A DNA stretch of 64,000 bases. It comes from Shewanella sp. AS1 (GTDB lineage: Bacteria > Pseudomonadota > Gammaproteobacteria > Enterobacterales > Shewanellaceae). The position numbers were made by a program, and so were the translations under genes. The notes below the pieces were generated by a model. That model did not search any database, was not told the origin of the DNA, and saw only the letters and a program-made list of their open reading frames with translations. The stretch's first letter is position 1. Each line of letters begins with the position of its first letter. This document shows, one piece after another, positions 53,020 to 63,154 of this stretch. The stretch lies in assembly GCF_021412565.1 (NCBI RefSeq), contig NZ_JAKCLJ010000014.1, forward strand, positions 1 through 64,000, written 5' to 3'.

Positions 53020-53499
53020 ATGGCGTTATCACGCAAAAAATGGAACAACATCATCATCTTCGCCTCTGTCGCCATGATGGCGATACTGACCCTGCTCGAC
53101 GGCGAAGCGCCCAGCCTGCCGGAAGATGCGCAGCCGCTGTTCGATAAGGCCGCGCCACTTTATCAACTCCAATATGACAATCTCTGGCTGAGTCAGGGAG
53201 GCTTCTCCTGGCAATGTGAGCCCAGCATACTCAACTGCGACAGCTGGGCCGATGCCTGGAGCGAAATCCAAGTCTCGCCGATAGACAAACTTATCCCCCC
53301 AGAGTCCAGGCCCCATGAACTGGTGATCCAGATCCAGGAGTTCAAGACACCTCAAATATGGCTGCTCTACCCCCAGGAGGGATTACTCAAATCGCCGTCG
53401 GATAACTGGTACCTTATTCCCCCCAGCCTGCGCGATGGACTCAAGCCTGTGATCGATGCCAACACTGATACCAACACTAATACCAAAAATAACGAGTAA
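53020..53499 (+). CDS. Hypothetical membrane-anchored protein upstream of mutM
   Basis: 159 residues, function unknown. One N-terminal helix (IIIFASVAMMAILTLL) precedes a soluble region with two cysteines (WQCEPSILNCDSW), and the tail has a TDTNTNTKN low-complexity end. The start at 53020 follows CAGGGA. It ends 3 bases before mutM, so the two are probably cotranscribed. Confidence 0.65.
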   Translation: MALSRKKWNNIIIFASVAMMAILTLLDGEAPSLPEDAQPLFDKAAPLYQLQYDNLWLSQGGFSWQCEPSILNCDSWADAWSEIQVSPIDKLIPPESRPHELVIQIQEFKTPQIWLLYPQEGLLKSPSDNWYLIPPSLRDGLKPVIDANTDTNTNTKNNE

Positions 53500-53502
53500 C
53501 CT

Positions 53503-54318
53503 ATGCCCGAATTGCCCGAAGTCGAAGTCACCCGTCAGGGAATATCCCCTCACCTTATCGACCAGGACGTTATTGGCCTGACGGTTCGCAATCCCTCCCT
53601 GCGCTGGCCTGTGCCTGAGATAGCCCAGCAAATTGTGGGGCAGCGCATCCGCAGCGTGCGCCGCAGAGCTAAATACCTGCTGATTGATACCGATGCCGGC
53701 ACCACAATCGTCCATCTGGGCATGTCCGGCAGCCTGCGCATCCTGCCAAAACAGACGCCGGCTGAAAAACACGACCATATCGACCTTGAGCTGGCAAGCG
53801 GCAAGATACTGCGCTTTAACGATCCGCGCCGTTTTGGCGCCTGGCTCTGGTGTGAACTGCCGGAAATGGCGCACCCGCTGCTATCCAAACTGGGCCCAGA
53901 GCCCCTATTGGCGGCATTTAATGTCGGCTATCTTGCCAAGGCGCTCTCAGGCAAGAAGAAGGCGATAAAGTTGTGTCTGATGGACAATCATATCGTGGTG
54001 GGAGTGGGCAATATCTATGCTAACGAAGCCCTGTTTGCCGCGGGTATTCATCCACAAACCGAGGCGGGCAGAGTCGATGCCGAGCGGCTGATGATTCTGG
54101 TCACAGAGGTGAAACAGATCCTCAGTAACGCCATCAAACAGGGCGGCACCACGCTGAAAGACTTTACCAATGCCGAGGGTAAACCCGGCTATTTCGCTCA
54201 GAAGCTGCATGTGTATGGCCGCGGTGGCCAGAGCTGTACCCAGTGCGGTCACCTGCTGAGCGAGATAAAACTGGGACAGCGAGCGACTGTGTTCTGCTCT
54301 CTGTGCCAGCCCAAATGA
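53503..54318 (+). CDS. mutM: Formamidopyrimidine-DNA glycosylase
   Basis: 271 residues: catalytic N-terminus [18 protein letters not shown] (P2 and E3 after Met removal), the helix-two-turn-helix region [19 protein letters not shown], and the C-terminal zinc finger CTQCGHLL...CSLCQ. It removes 8-oxoguanine and formamidopyrimidines from DNA. Length typical. Confidence 0.97.
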   Translation: MPELPEVEVTRQGISPHLIDQDVIGLTVRNPSLRWPVPEIAQQIVGQRIRSVRRRAKYLLIDTDAGTTIVHLGMSGSLRILPKQTPAEKHDHIDLELASGKILRFNDPRRFGAWLWCELPEMAHPLLSKLGPEPLLAAFNVGYLAKALSGKKKAIKLCLMDNHIVVGVGNIYANEALFAAGIHPQTEAGRVDAERLMILVTEVKQILSNAIKQGGTTLKDFTNAEGKPGYFAQKLHVYGRGGQSCTQCGHLLSEIKLGQRATVFCSLCQPK

Positions 54319-54335
54319 GTGGGCGATACACTCAT

Positions 54336-54366
54336 AAAAATGCCTGCTATCTAGCAGGCATTTTTT
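54336..54366. terminator. Bidirectional terminator after mutM
   Basis: Perfect AAAAATGCCTGCTA and TAGCAGGCATTTTT arms around a short loop. It serves convergent mutM and the downstream glycosyltransferase gene. Confidence 0.9.
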
Positions 54367-54381
54367 ATTCGCTTAATGACA

Positions 54382-56106
54382 TCACTCTTTCAACCAGCGG
54401 CCTGGGTGGTCGGTAAAGTATTGCTGCACCCGCTTGGGCTCGGCGCAGCTCGGCATCATCTGATCGGCTGAGAGTAAGATCCAGTTTTCACGATGAGCAA
54501 CCCCCATGCTGGTGCCAGCAGCCATATCGAAACAGCTCAGCTCAATTTTATCTGGGACAAGTAAATAACGATTGCCTTGCTGCTGCATCCACTGCCAGGC
54601 GTTGCGTTCCTGCTCTTCGACCGGACTTAAGTAACTGAAATGAGTGATACTCACAGGCGAGAACAGGATAAACTGCTCCTTAAATTTAATCAGTCCCAGC
54701 TCGGCATCCTCGCCTATCACCTCGGCGGTATGCTGCATCAGAGCTCTTGGCGTGCGCATCTCATTAAGCAGGCTATAACCCCAGGTGCTGACAAGTATCC
54801 AGCCCAGCGCCGAGATAATGCCCATCTTGATCAGGACAAATCGCGTCCTGAACCACCAGAGTAATCCCAGCCAGCTCACCCCAAGCAGAATAAACAGATA
54901 GCCGATATGGGTTAAGTCATCGGTATAATCCGCCAGCGCTTTAACCACTGCCGAGTGGTGCATAAACGCAAGTATGCCAACTGTCAGCACCACAGCGCCC
55001 AGGAACCACAACAGGCCACTGACAAACTTTTCAAACCATGCCTTAGGCGAAACACCCGTCAGAATCGCCGAACTGGCCAGCGCCAGCATAGGCAAGGCAG
55101 GCAGGATATAGACGTTGCGCTTACCCGGGCTGATACTGAAAAACAGCACCACAAGCGCAACCCAGATGAGAAGAATGGCGATAGTGGGATCGGCTTTAAC
55201 CTTCTCGACCCACCTCTTCCAGTAAGCCACCAGCAGCAAAGAGATAGGGAACCACATCCAAGGGATCACGCTAAAGACAAAGAAATACCAGGGCTTAATA
55301 TGATGCCAGGCATTCACATAACGCTCGCCCGTCTGCTTAAACAGAATATTGTTCTGGTAGGCAATTAAGTCAGGCGTCGCCTGAGATTGCACCGTCAACA
55401 CCATAGGCACCAACCAGCAGGCGATCACCGCTAACATGACGATAGGCCCAGCCAGGCAGCGCCAGGTCAAACGTCCCTGAAAACGACTTCGCTCTTTAAA
55501 GGCATAAAAGGCAATGGGCAAGATCATCAGCAGCGGCAAGAAGCCAACGCCTTTAGTGATGATCCCCAGTCCCATAAAGCCCCAGGCGGTAAAATACCAG
55601 CGCCAGTGAGGGCCGAGCATAAAGTGGCGGATCAGGCCGTAACATCCCACAGTGATCCAGCACATCACCATAGCATCGATCTGGGCATTTTTGGCCTGCA
55701 TCAGGAACTGAGGCACCAGCAGCAAGAGCAACGCCGCATTACGTCCGATGCGCACATTCCAAAGCCGGGCGCCAAGATCGAACACAAGAAAGAGGGTTAA
55801 TATCCCGCACAGGGCATTGGGTAACAGAAACGCCAGTTTCAGATCGCCGGTGATCTGGTAAAACAGGGCGATGGACCACATAAATACCGGAGGCTTATCG
55901 GGGTAATATTCGCCACCACGAGTGGGAAACAGCCACTGTCCGGTCGCAACCATCTCTCTGGCGACCTCGACAAAACGTGGCTCATCAGCCGGCCAGGGAG
56001 CGCGAAAACCTATCCCCACCAGCAGCATAAGTCCCGCGATCAAGAGGAGAACCGACAATACCTGATAGTAATCATCACTATTGAAACGACGAGCTAAAGA
56101 TTCCAT
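54382..56106 (-). CDS. ArnT/PMT-family glycosyltransferase
   Basis: A 574-residue polytopic protein with the first-loop acidic motif PWPADEPRFVEVAREM, GGEYYPDKPPVFMWSIALFY and about twelve helices, as in GT39/GT83 lipid-linked sugar transferases such as ArnT. It probably moves a sugar from undecaprenyl phosphate to lipid A or another periplasmic acceptor. The neighbouring polyprenyl-phosphate glycosyltransferase gene on the same strand could make the donor. The acceptor is not determined. Confidence 0.88.
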   Translation of the reverse strand: MESLARRFNSDDYYQVLSVLLLIAGLMLLVGIGFRAPWPADEPRFVEVAREMVATGQWLFPTRGGEYYPDKPPVFMWSIALFYQITGDLKLAFLLPNALCGILTLFLVFDLGARLWNVRIGRNAALLLLLVPQFLMQAKNAQIDAMVMCWITVGCYGLIRHFMLGPHWRWYFTAWGFMGLGIITKGVGFLPLLMILPIAFYAFKERSRFQGRLTWRCLAGPIVMLAVIACWLVPMVLTVQSQATPDLIAYQNNILFKQTGERYVNAWHHIKPWYFFVFSVIPWMWFPISLLLVAYWKRWVEKVKADPTIAILLIWVALVVLFFSISPGKRNVYILPALPMLALASSAILTGVSPKAWFEKFVSGLLWFLGAVVLTVGILAFMHHSAVVKALADYTDDLTHIGYLFILLGVSWLGLLWWFRTRFVLIKMGIISALGWILVSTWGYSLLNEMRTPRALMQHTAEVIGEDAELGLIKFKEQFILFSPVSITHFSYLSPVEEQERNAWQWMQQQGNRYLLVPDKIELSCFDMAAGTSMGVAHRENWILLSADQMMPSCAEPKRVQQYFTDHPGRWLKE

Positions 56107-56115
56107 TTTAAGTCC

Positions 56116-56790
56116 CTATTCCTCTTCTTCTATCTCCTCGACCTGCTTACGCAGCCGCGAGCGGTAGAGATATGCGCCTATAGCACTGGAGAGAATAAAC
56201 AAGCCGATACTGACCATTAATTGTGTATGATCCGACAGACCGACACCTGCGCCGGCGAAACTAAAGATAAACATTTGCGGCAAATAGCCGACAAAGCTGC
56301 CCAAAATAAAGCCCCTTGCAGGCACATGGGTCGCTCCGGCAAATAGATTCGTCAGCAGATTACTGCCAACGGGCAACAGGCGGATGAGTAAGACTTTTAA
56401 CCAGGTTTTTTCGATGATCAGCAATTCAAACTTATAGAGTTTTTTGCTGAAGCGGCGTTGCAGCGTCGAGCGGAAGGTCAGTCTTGCAAAATAAAAAGAG
56501 AAAATACAACCGATTATCGCTGCCACCGTTGACAACAAACCACCGACCACGCCACCCAAGGCAAAACCAAACACAAAGGCGATGACCTGCCTTGGGCCCC
56601 CTACAGCAGTGAACAGAGCCCCAACAAGCAATAACCCCCATACCGCCATGATGCCATGTTCGTCAACCATCTGAGCAACCCAGTTGCTGTCAGTAACATG
56701 TTCAAACAGGCCTTGATGGGTGGCAAAGGTCAAGAGCAATAATAAACTGACAATCACCAGGGTTTTATAGACACGCTTTCTCTTAGCCAT
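56116..56790 (-). CDS. TVP38/TMEM64 (DedA-like, VTT domain) membrane protein
   Basis: 224 residues with about six helices and the VTT-domain features (VGGPRQVIAFVFGFALGG, RLLPVGSNLLTNLFAGATHV, GYLPQMFIFSFAGAG). Related proteins move lipids across membranes, including undecaprenyl phosphate or PE, so it may recycle lipid carriers for its neighbours. The ATG at 56790 overlaps the upstream gene's stop by 8 bases; the longer TTG reading is rejected. Confidence 0.87.
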   Translation of the reverse strand: MAKRKRVYKTLVIVSLLLLLTFATHQGLFEHVTDSNWVAQMVDEHGIMAVWGLLLVGALFTAVGGPRQVIAFVFGFALGGVVGGLLSTVAAIIGCIFSFYFARLTFRSTLQRRFSKKLYKFELLIIEKTWLKVLLIRLLPVGSNLLTNLFAGATHVPARGFILGSFVGYLPQMFIFSFAGAGVGLSDHTQLMVSIGLFILSSAIGAYLYRSRLRKQVEEIEEEE

Positions 56791-57511
56791 GGGTGGTTTC
56801 TTGCTTAGCAACCTTAGCGATTTTGGCGCGGCGGTTAAGCCACATCACCCCAAGAATATCGACTATCCCCACCCATACTCGATTCCAGGCGGTATATTTA
56901 GAAACCCCCTCTTGGCGATCTCTGTGATTCACCACTGAAATATAGACTTCCCCTCCCATGCGGCGCACTAAGGCAGGGATATATCTGTGCATATGATCGA
57001 AGTAGGGCAAACTCAGAAAGGTATCCCGGGGGAATAGTTTAAGACCGCAGCCTGTATCGGGCACACCGTCATGCAAGAGTGCATCACGCACCTTGTTGGC
57101 GAAACGGGATTGGAAGCGTTTCCAGGCGGTGTCTTTACGATTTTTACGATAACCGGCAATGCAGAAATGCTCGGCACTAATTTGTGGCAACTGAGCCAAC
57201 ATGGCCGGAATATCGGCAGGATCGTTCTGCCCATCCGCATCCAAGGTCACTATATATTGACCCGCCGCATGCTTAACACCAGTGACAATTGCCGTACTTT
57301 GCCCAGTACTGGTTTCATGACGAATGGCTCTGGCGACACACTGGGTCTCCTTGGCCGTTCGAATCACTTCACCAAAGGTATCATCCTCGCTGCCATCATC
57401 GACAACTACAATTTCGAACTCGGTAAGTCCTTGTAATGATTGGCAGATCTCTTTCATTAACGGGCCTATATTGCCCACTTCATCTTTGCCGGGAATGACG
57501 ACTGAAATCAA
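56783..57511 (-). CDS. Family 2 glycosyltransferase (polyprenyl-phosphate sugar transferase type)
   Basis: 242 residues with the GT2 DPM1/ArnC-like signatures: SVVIPGKDEVGNIGPLMKEI, VVVDDGSEDDT, ALIG-type ribosyl loop TLDADGQNDPADIPAML and CGLKLFPRDTF. It lacks the C-terminal helices of ArnC. It probably makes polyprenyl-phosphate-linked sugar for the ArnT-like enzyme two genes downstream. First gene of the three-gene set. Confidence 0.88.
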   Translation of the reverse strand: MISVVIPGKDEVGNIGPLMKEICQSLQGLTEFEIVVVDDGSEDDTFGEVIRTAKETQCVARAIRHETSTGQSTAIVTGVKHAAGQYIVTLDADGQNDPADIPAMLAQLPQISAEHFCIAGYRKNRKDTAWKRFQSRFANKVRDALLHDGVPDTGCGLKLFPRDTFLSLPYFDHMHRYIPALVRRMGGEVYISVVNHRDRQEGVSKYTAWNRVWVGIVDILGVMWLNRRAKIAKVAKQETTHG

Positions 57512-57643
57512 ATTAACGCTCCAGATAACTTAAATCGGCTGACCAAATGTCGACTTATACTAGCATCACAATCAACCACTTAACACAGAGATAACATTTG
57601 TCTCTGCAAACAAGATCTCCTCTACCGTAAAGCGCTAGATACA

Positions 57644-59167
57644 CTAGAAACGATACTCATAGGTGGCAAACACACTGCCGTTGGTATCTTTTTCAGCCAC
57701 TTCAAATTCAGATTGCGAGATTGTGCCACCGACACTCATCATGCCTAACCAGATGGGCATACGGTAACTGAGTTCCAGCATCAACAGATCTTCTTTCAAT
57801 GGCTGAGGCGCCCAGAGACCACCTCGGTTAGCACCATCGTTATTCAACTGAGCATAGCGTAATAATGAGGTAAAGCCTCGGCTATTAACAAACTGGCCTA
57901 CCACACCTAAGACATAGACCTTGGCATCACTATCATAGGTACTGCCGTAGCTGCGGCCATAGTAACGTGAGCCGCTCTCATAGATGGTGCCCCCATTGGG
58001 GTTGTGCTCATAGAAGCAATTAAACACATTAGGATCTGCGCCGCAGAATACCAGCGTATTTGAATATTCAAAAAACAGCTTATATTGCTGACTATCGAAA
58101 TTGATCCGGGTATCGACACCAAATAAGTTGGCACAATCGGCTAGCTCCCAAGGCATAGGGCCTTTAGAGTCTTCACAGGTGCGCTCAAGATAAAGACCAA
58201 TAGGAATATCAAACCAGGTGTCGCCATAACGGATATCGAAGCCCGCCATCTGGTTGCCGAGAGCCGACTTTAACGCAGGATCACAGTTGGTACTGCCATC
58301 GGGACAAACGCTCTTGCCCGCGAGCGCATCCCATAAACTGGAAAGACCACACTCTTGCCCTTCACCGCAGAACATAGTGGTCCAAGAGAGGCCAAACTCG
58401 ACCTGTCTTATGGGTCTGATACTGCCACGCACATTCCATAAAAGGGCATCTTCAACGGCTCGCTCATCATTCAGCCAAGTAATACCCGATGTCAGTGTCC
58501 AGGGACCTATCCAGGAAAGCCAAGGCGTCTCAAATGCTGCGGAATTATTGCGGCTGATCATCAAGGAGGGTGCGGGGCGAGCATTATTGCTCTTAATTAA
58601 TCCCGTATCGAAACCTGGGCCCCACCACTGCTCGATAGCGCCAACTGTCATGATCCAGTTGCCCACAACCAAGGCGAGATAGGAATCATCGAAACGAAAT
58701 TCTTTCTCATCCATAGGATCAGAGTTCGCCGACAGCGCCGCCTTAAAGGCAAAGCGCGACCCCATATATTCATGGGAAACTTTCAACTCACCCTTCTCAC
58801 GATAATCCGAGCCAAAGTGTTGGAAACGAGCCGCATCAGAGGCCGCGGCCACCTTAACACTGGTGTTGCCTCTATTGGTAATGGCATTCTGATAATAGAA
58901 ATTCACCCTGGCAAATGCCTTGGCGATGGCCGGACTCAATGTCGAGGGCTCGACCCGACTCAGATCGCCCCCTATGCCCGACCACATCAAGGGATAAGTA
59001 TTGATAGGAACAGTGATCACTCCAGCATCGGCCAGCGCCTGCATATCGGCACGCAAGTAAATATCGGATACATCGACCCAGGGCGCCGCCTGCAACTGAG
59101 CCGAACAGGAAAAAATAGCGCTCACCAGGGTGAAAAGCGAAATTAACAGTGTTTTTATTTTTTTCAT
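57644..59167 (-). CDS. Wzi-type outer-membrane protein (capsule assembly family)
   Basis: 507 residues: signal peptide (LISLFTLVSAIFSCSAQLQA), an N-terminal helical part (SDIYLRADMQALADAGVITV), then barrel strands ending TYEYRF. It matches the Wzi family that binds group 1 capsule to the surface in E. coli. Here it may anchor a capsule or exopolysaccharide. The ATG at 59167 gives a good signal peptide; a longer frame overlaps coaD. Confidence 0.85.
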   Translation of the reverse strand: MKKIKTLLISLFTLVSAIFSCSAQLQAAPWVDVSDIYLRADMQALADAGVITVPINTYPLMWSGIGGDLSRVEPSTLSPAIAKAFARVNFYYQNAITNRGNTSVKVAAASDAARFQHFGSDYREKGELKVSHEYMGSRFAFKAALSANSDPMDEKEFRFDDSYLALVVGNWIMTVGAIEQWWGPGFDTGLIKSNNARPAPSLMISRNNSAAFETPWLSWIGPWTLTSGITWLNDERAVEDALLWNVRGSIRPIRQVEFGLSWTTMFCGEGQECGLSSLWDALAGKSVCPDGSTNCDPALKSALGNQMAGFDIRYGDTWFDIPIGLYLERTCEDSKGPMPWELADCANLFGVDTRINFDSQQYKLFFEYSNTLVFCGADPNVFNCFYEHNPNGGTIYESGSRYYGRSYGSTYDSDAKVYVLGVVGQFVNSRGFTSLLRYAQLNNDGANRGGLWAPQPLKEDLLMLELSYRMPIWLGMMSVGGTISQSEFEVAEKDTNGSVFATYEYRF

Positions 59168-59174
59168 CAACAAC

Positions 59175-59666
<492 letters not shown>

Positions 59667-59852
59667 TTATTCGTCTTAATCGGCCAGGTTGAAGAGTCTA
59701 ATAACTGATAGCCAATCTCGACAACGGATTTTCAAAAATCGAGATACCAAACCACCTAAGCATCAAAAGCTTAGGTAAAGTACCGAGTATACTGTGTTTC
59801 AGTCCGTGTTAACATGCCTCAAACACGGCCCCGGTATTTGTAGACCCTAAGG

Positions 59853-60716
59853 TTAATTTTTAGGTGTTAAGTTGAGCTTTTGCTTCAGCACTGTTGAGCT
59901 TACATTAGGCGTGTAATCAAAATAGACCATCTCACAAGTGACTGGCGGGTACTTGCCTTTCCAGTCAGAGCCCACAGAGATAGCGTCAATCTTGTATTGA
60001 TCGACCACAGCCTGTTTATTCTTATCTACCTGAGGGATCACCTCATCCACATAGCGGTTTGCCTCCAGAATAGAGATCCGTTCCTCGAATGGAATAATGG
60101 GTGGCCGCCCCTTAGATTGAATGATCAACTCATCGGTAGAGACACCCACTATCAAATAATCACATAACTCTTTGGTTTTTTTTAATATATTAAGGTGACC
60201 CTGATGAAAAATATCGAAACAACCTGAAGTGTACATGCGTCCGAAGGGCTTGTTTGCGCCCCCTGACTGCGGTGCTAAAATCACAGCGCTAAAATCACTC
60301 TTGAGGGTTTTCAACAGCTCATCACGATAGATAGGCTCAAGCGCGAGATCATCCCCTAAGCTCGGAGGCTTAGGCCATTGGCTGTCGCTGAACTCCTTAT
60401 CACAAAATTCCACGGGAAATTCATAACGTGGGATCACATGAAAATGCACAGCTGGGTCTACCATCATCAACATCAAGTAGTTGATTTTGCTGTATTCAAA
60501 CCGATGCGATAACACCTTCTCTATATCAGCAATAATCTGTTTTTGCTCATCGGCGGCCGCTTCAGAAATCTGCGAATAATGATGCACGCTTTCCTTACAG
60601 ATTAGGATCATGGCGCCCAGCGTCGGCTGGCCAGGTCTGAGCAACAAGTGCCAATATTGATAGGATTTGATCAGGCTTTCAGGGTATCCAAACTTTCTTA
60701 ATGTCGCGTGAGGCAT
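59853..60716 (-). CDS. HIT-domain/cytidylyltransferase fusion protein
   Basis: A 287-residue two-domain protein. The N-terminal part (1-110) is a HIT-like fold with LLLRPGQPTLGAMILIC and VDPAVHFHVIPRY; the first His of the H-x-H-x-H triad is Ala, while H91 (the usual nucleophile) and H93 remain. The C-terminal part (about 158-287) is a TagD-like nucleotidyltransferase with YTSGCFDIFHQGHLNILKK (HxGH at 171-174) and VSTDELIIQSKGRPP, ending in TPNVSSTVLK. It probably makes CDP-glycerol or a similar CDP-alcohol. A CDP-glycerol transferase gene lies divergently next door. Confidence 0.85.
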   Translation of the reverse strand: MPHATLRKFGYPESLIKSYQYWHLLLRPGQPTLGAMILICKESVHHYSQISEAAADEQKQIIADIEKVLSHRFEYSKINYLMLMMVDPAVHFHVIPRYEFPVEFCDKEFSDSQWPKPPSLGDDLALEPIYRDELLKTLKSDFSAVILAPQSGGANKPFGRMYTSGCFDIFHQGHLNILKKTKELCDYLIVGVSTDELIIQSKGRPPIIPFEERISILEANRYVDEVIPQVDKNKQAVVDQYKIDAISVGSDWKGKYPPVTCEMVYFDYTPNVSSTVLKQKLNLTPKN

Positions 60717-60909
60717 AGATATAAACTCTTATAAATTCTACTCATTATTTTACGCTATTCACCCAGAAGCGTCCATGTGTTCACTTGTGGCTTGTAATTA
60801 AACTCATCTGCTTTACTGATAGTTTAGTGAGTAAAGGTTTGCGATGCCGATTTAAGCTACTCTATAATTCTTGCGTCCAATAAAATCATAAATCGACCAA
60901 GAGAGTCCT

Positions 60910-61974
60910 ATGTTAATCGCTTTCGATCTACTGAATATCTATTATCTCCCTCAATACAGCCCAATTATTAAGCAATTAAAAGAAAGGGGGCATAAGATCC
61001 AACTGGTTGGTTATTCGAGTAAAAATGATGTTGACTCCTGTAACGAGATCCTTAGCCAATTCGATGAAGAAGTAATCTGGGTCAAGGATGAAAAAGCAGC
61101 TGCCGATCTGTATCAAAAAAATAAGCCGGACTGGGTCTTCTTTGGTAATAAGTTTGATTATCTCGATGAGGTGCACCAATACTCGAAAACGGCACAACTC
61201 GGTCATGGCATAGGCCCTAAACCCAGCTATTACCATAAATCCAGCACGCCTATGACGGTGCGTTTTATCGAAGGCAGCCTGAGACTAGAGAAGATTAAAC
61301 ATCTCTATCCCAATGATAATTTCGTCCAGGTAGGTTTTTCAAAGCTGGACCCCATCATCAATGGCGAAGAGCCAGGACTGGATTTTGTGAAATTAGGGCT
61401 CGACCCCAACAAGCCTACCCTGCTCTATGCGCCGACCTTTAATCCAAGCTCGCTGGAATGTTTTCCCGATAACTGGCCCCAAGGGTTTCCCGAATACAAT
61501 ATCCTGATTAAGGCGCACTCCATCACGCTGACACGGGATCAATACACCAAACAACGTGCCAAACTGGCTCGCTGGGCAGATTTCGACAATGTCTACGTTG
61601 CCGGCAATAATGAACTCTCTCTGCTACCCTTCATGCAAAATGCGGATATCCTCATCAGTGAAGCCTCGAGCACCCTGTTTGAGTTTGCCGCACTGGATAG
61701 GCCGGTGATCGTGTGTAACTTCTTCAAGTTAAAGTGGAGCTATCGCGGCATCTTCAAATATCGCTTCCATAAACGTTTTGGCAAAGACAATGTGCTCTAC
61801 AGCGATATCGGCGCCCATATCAATGATTACAAGGCATTGAGAGAGTGTGTTACGCAGCAGCTAGCTCACCCAGAGCAGTACCATGCACAGCGCCTGCAAT
61901 ACACGACGGATCATGTTGGCCCTAACGATGGTAAGGCGTCGGAGCGGATCGTCGATTATCTCGAAACCCATTAA
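60910..61974 (+). CDS. CDP-glycerol glycerophosphotransferase family protein
   Basis: 354 residues with TagB/TagF-type features: PTLLYAPTFNPSS, KAHS in YNILIKAHSIT, ADILISEASSTLFEFAALDR and RPVIVCNFFKL. Such enzymes transfer glycerol phosphate from CDP-glycerol onto an acceptor, as in teichoic acids. In a Gram-negative this suggests glycerol-phosphate decoration of a surface glycan. The fused cytidylyltransferase on the other side would supply the donor. The two share a 193-base divergent promoter region. Confidence 0.85.
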   Translation: MLIAFDLLNIYYLPQYSPIIKQLKERGHKIQLVGYSSKNDVDSCNEILSQFDEEVIWVKDEKAAADLYQKNKPDWVFFGNKFDYLDEVHQYSKTAQLGHGIGPKPSYYHKSSTPMTVRFIEGSLRLEKIKHLYPNDNFVQVGFSKLDPIINGEEPGLDFVKLGLDPNKPTLLYAPTFNPSSLECFPDNWPQGFPEYNILIKAHSITLTRDQYTKQRAKLARWADFDNVYVAGNNELSLLPFMQNADILISEASSTLFEFAALDRPVIVCNFFKLKWSYRGIFKYRFHKRFGKDNVLYSDIGAHINDYKALRECVTQQLAHPEQYHAQRLQYTTDHVGPNDGKASERIVDYLETH

Positions 61975-61997
61975 GAAAAACATTAAGCTAATACATG

Positions 61998-62025
61998 AAA
62001 AAGGCGCCCAGTTGAGGCGCCTTTT
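61998..62025. terminator. Bidirectional terminator
   Basis: AAAAGGCGCC and GGCGCCTTTT arms with a seven-base loop lie between two convergent genes. Confidence 0.88.
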
Positions 62026-62047
62026 ACTATCTAGTTATCCATTTCAT

Positions 62048-63154
62048 CTAAGCTTGAGTTTCATCGCACAATGCAAGGTAATTACGCACGGTTTTATCCA
62101 CTGCGATATGATCGAAAATCTCACAGTGTCCCACTTGGGGATAATGCTCTAGCGCCTCATCGAGTTTAGCGGCCAGCGCAATCACATCGCGCCTTGGCAC
62201 CAGATAATCGATAAGTTCCTCGGTTAAAATTTCACTGGGCCCGTGAGGACAAAGTGTACTCACCACTGGGGTGCCACAAATAAGCGACTCGATAAGCACA
62301 GTAGGCAAACCTTCGTAGTCAGAGCTCAGCACCAAGAGCTTGGCCTGTTTAATCCAGGGGAAGGGGTTTTCCTGAAATCCCGGGCAGATGATGCGATCCT
62401 CAACCCCATATTTTCGCGCCAGTTTCTTGGCCTTTTTCGGATTATTACACAGCAAGACTAAAGGCAGCTTATGCTCCATTTGGAGCAGTGCCTTAAACAG
62501 AATATCGTGGCGCTTCTGTTTGGCAACCCGACCGACATGGATTAGATAATCCCCCTGGGGAATGGCTGGGTTTACCTGCTGGGCACGCGATCTTATCCCA
62601 TCAAAATCGAAAGGGTTATAGATGGTCTGTATCGATTTGGGCAGAATGCGGCCACGCTCGATAATCTCCTGCTCTATTCCCTTAGAGACAGTGATCAGGT
62701 GTTGGCCATTGAGCGCCTTCTTAGCCCTTAGCTTTCTCAAATAAGACAGCGGCCCGAGTTTACGCTCTCGCTTAAGCTCCTCCTCCATGGCATTGTGTAC
62801 CACGATATACAACGGCCCGACTCCGGCACGGGTGAGCAGCAGGTTACTCTTATCCAGATTCGACAAGATGAGATCAAAACGACCACACTCAGCCTCTATG
62901 GTATCTATCCAGTGGCGCACCTGTTTAACTGATTGGGACAGACGCCACAGACGATCAATATTGCGCACTCCCTTTTCAAAGCAAAAATGCACTGGAATAT
63001 GTTCTGGCACGGCATAATCGCAGTTGGGCCGCAGGATCAACAGATGAGGCTCATGACCCTGTTTTTTTAGCTCAAAGGCTAGCGTTAACACTATCTTTTC
63101 CGCGCCGCCACCCGCAAGGCTGTCGATAGCCAGTCCGATACGTTTAGTTTGCAA
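62048..63154 (-). CDS. Family 4 glycosyltransferase
   Basis: A 368-residue GT-B enzyme: LAGGGAEKIVLTLAFELKKQ at the N-terminus, LIHVGRVAKQKRHDILFKAL and the donor-binding LLVLSSDYEGLPTVLIESLI. Donor and acceptor are unknown; an LPS core or surface polysaccharide role is inferred from the neighbours. It overlaps the upstream gene by 11 bases. Confidence 0.92.
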   Translation of the reverse strand: MQTKRIGLAIDSLAGGGAEKIVLTLAFELKKQGHEPHLLILRPNCDYAVPEHIPVHFCFEKGVRNIDRLWRLSQSVKQVRHWIDTIEAECGRFDLILSNLDKSNLLLTRAGVGPLYIVVHNAMEEELKRERKLGPLSYLRKLRAKKALNGQHLITVSKGIEQEIIERGRILPKSIQTIYNPFDFDGIRSRAQQVNPAIPQGDYLIHVGRVAKQKRHDILFKALLQMEHKLPLVLLCNNPKKAKKLARKYGVEDRIICPGFQENPFPWIKQAKLLVLSSDYEGLPTVLIESLICGTPVVSTLCPHGPSEILTEELIDYLVPRRDVIALAAKLDEALEHYPQVGHCEIFDHIAVDKTVRNYLALCDETQA

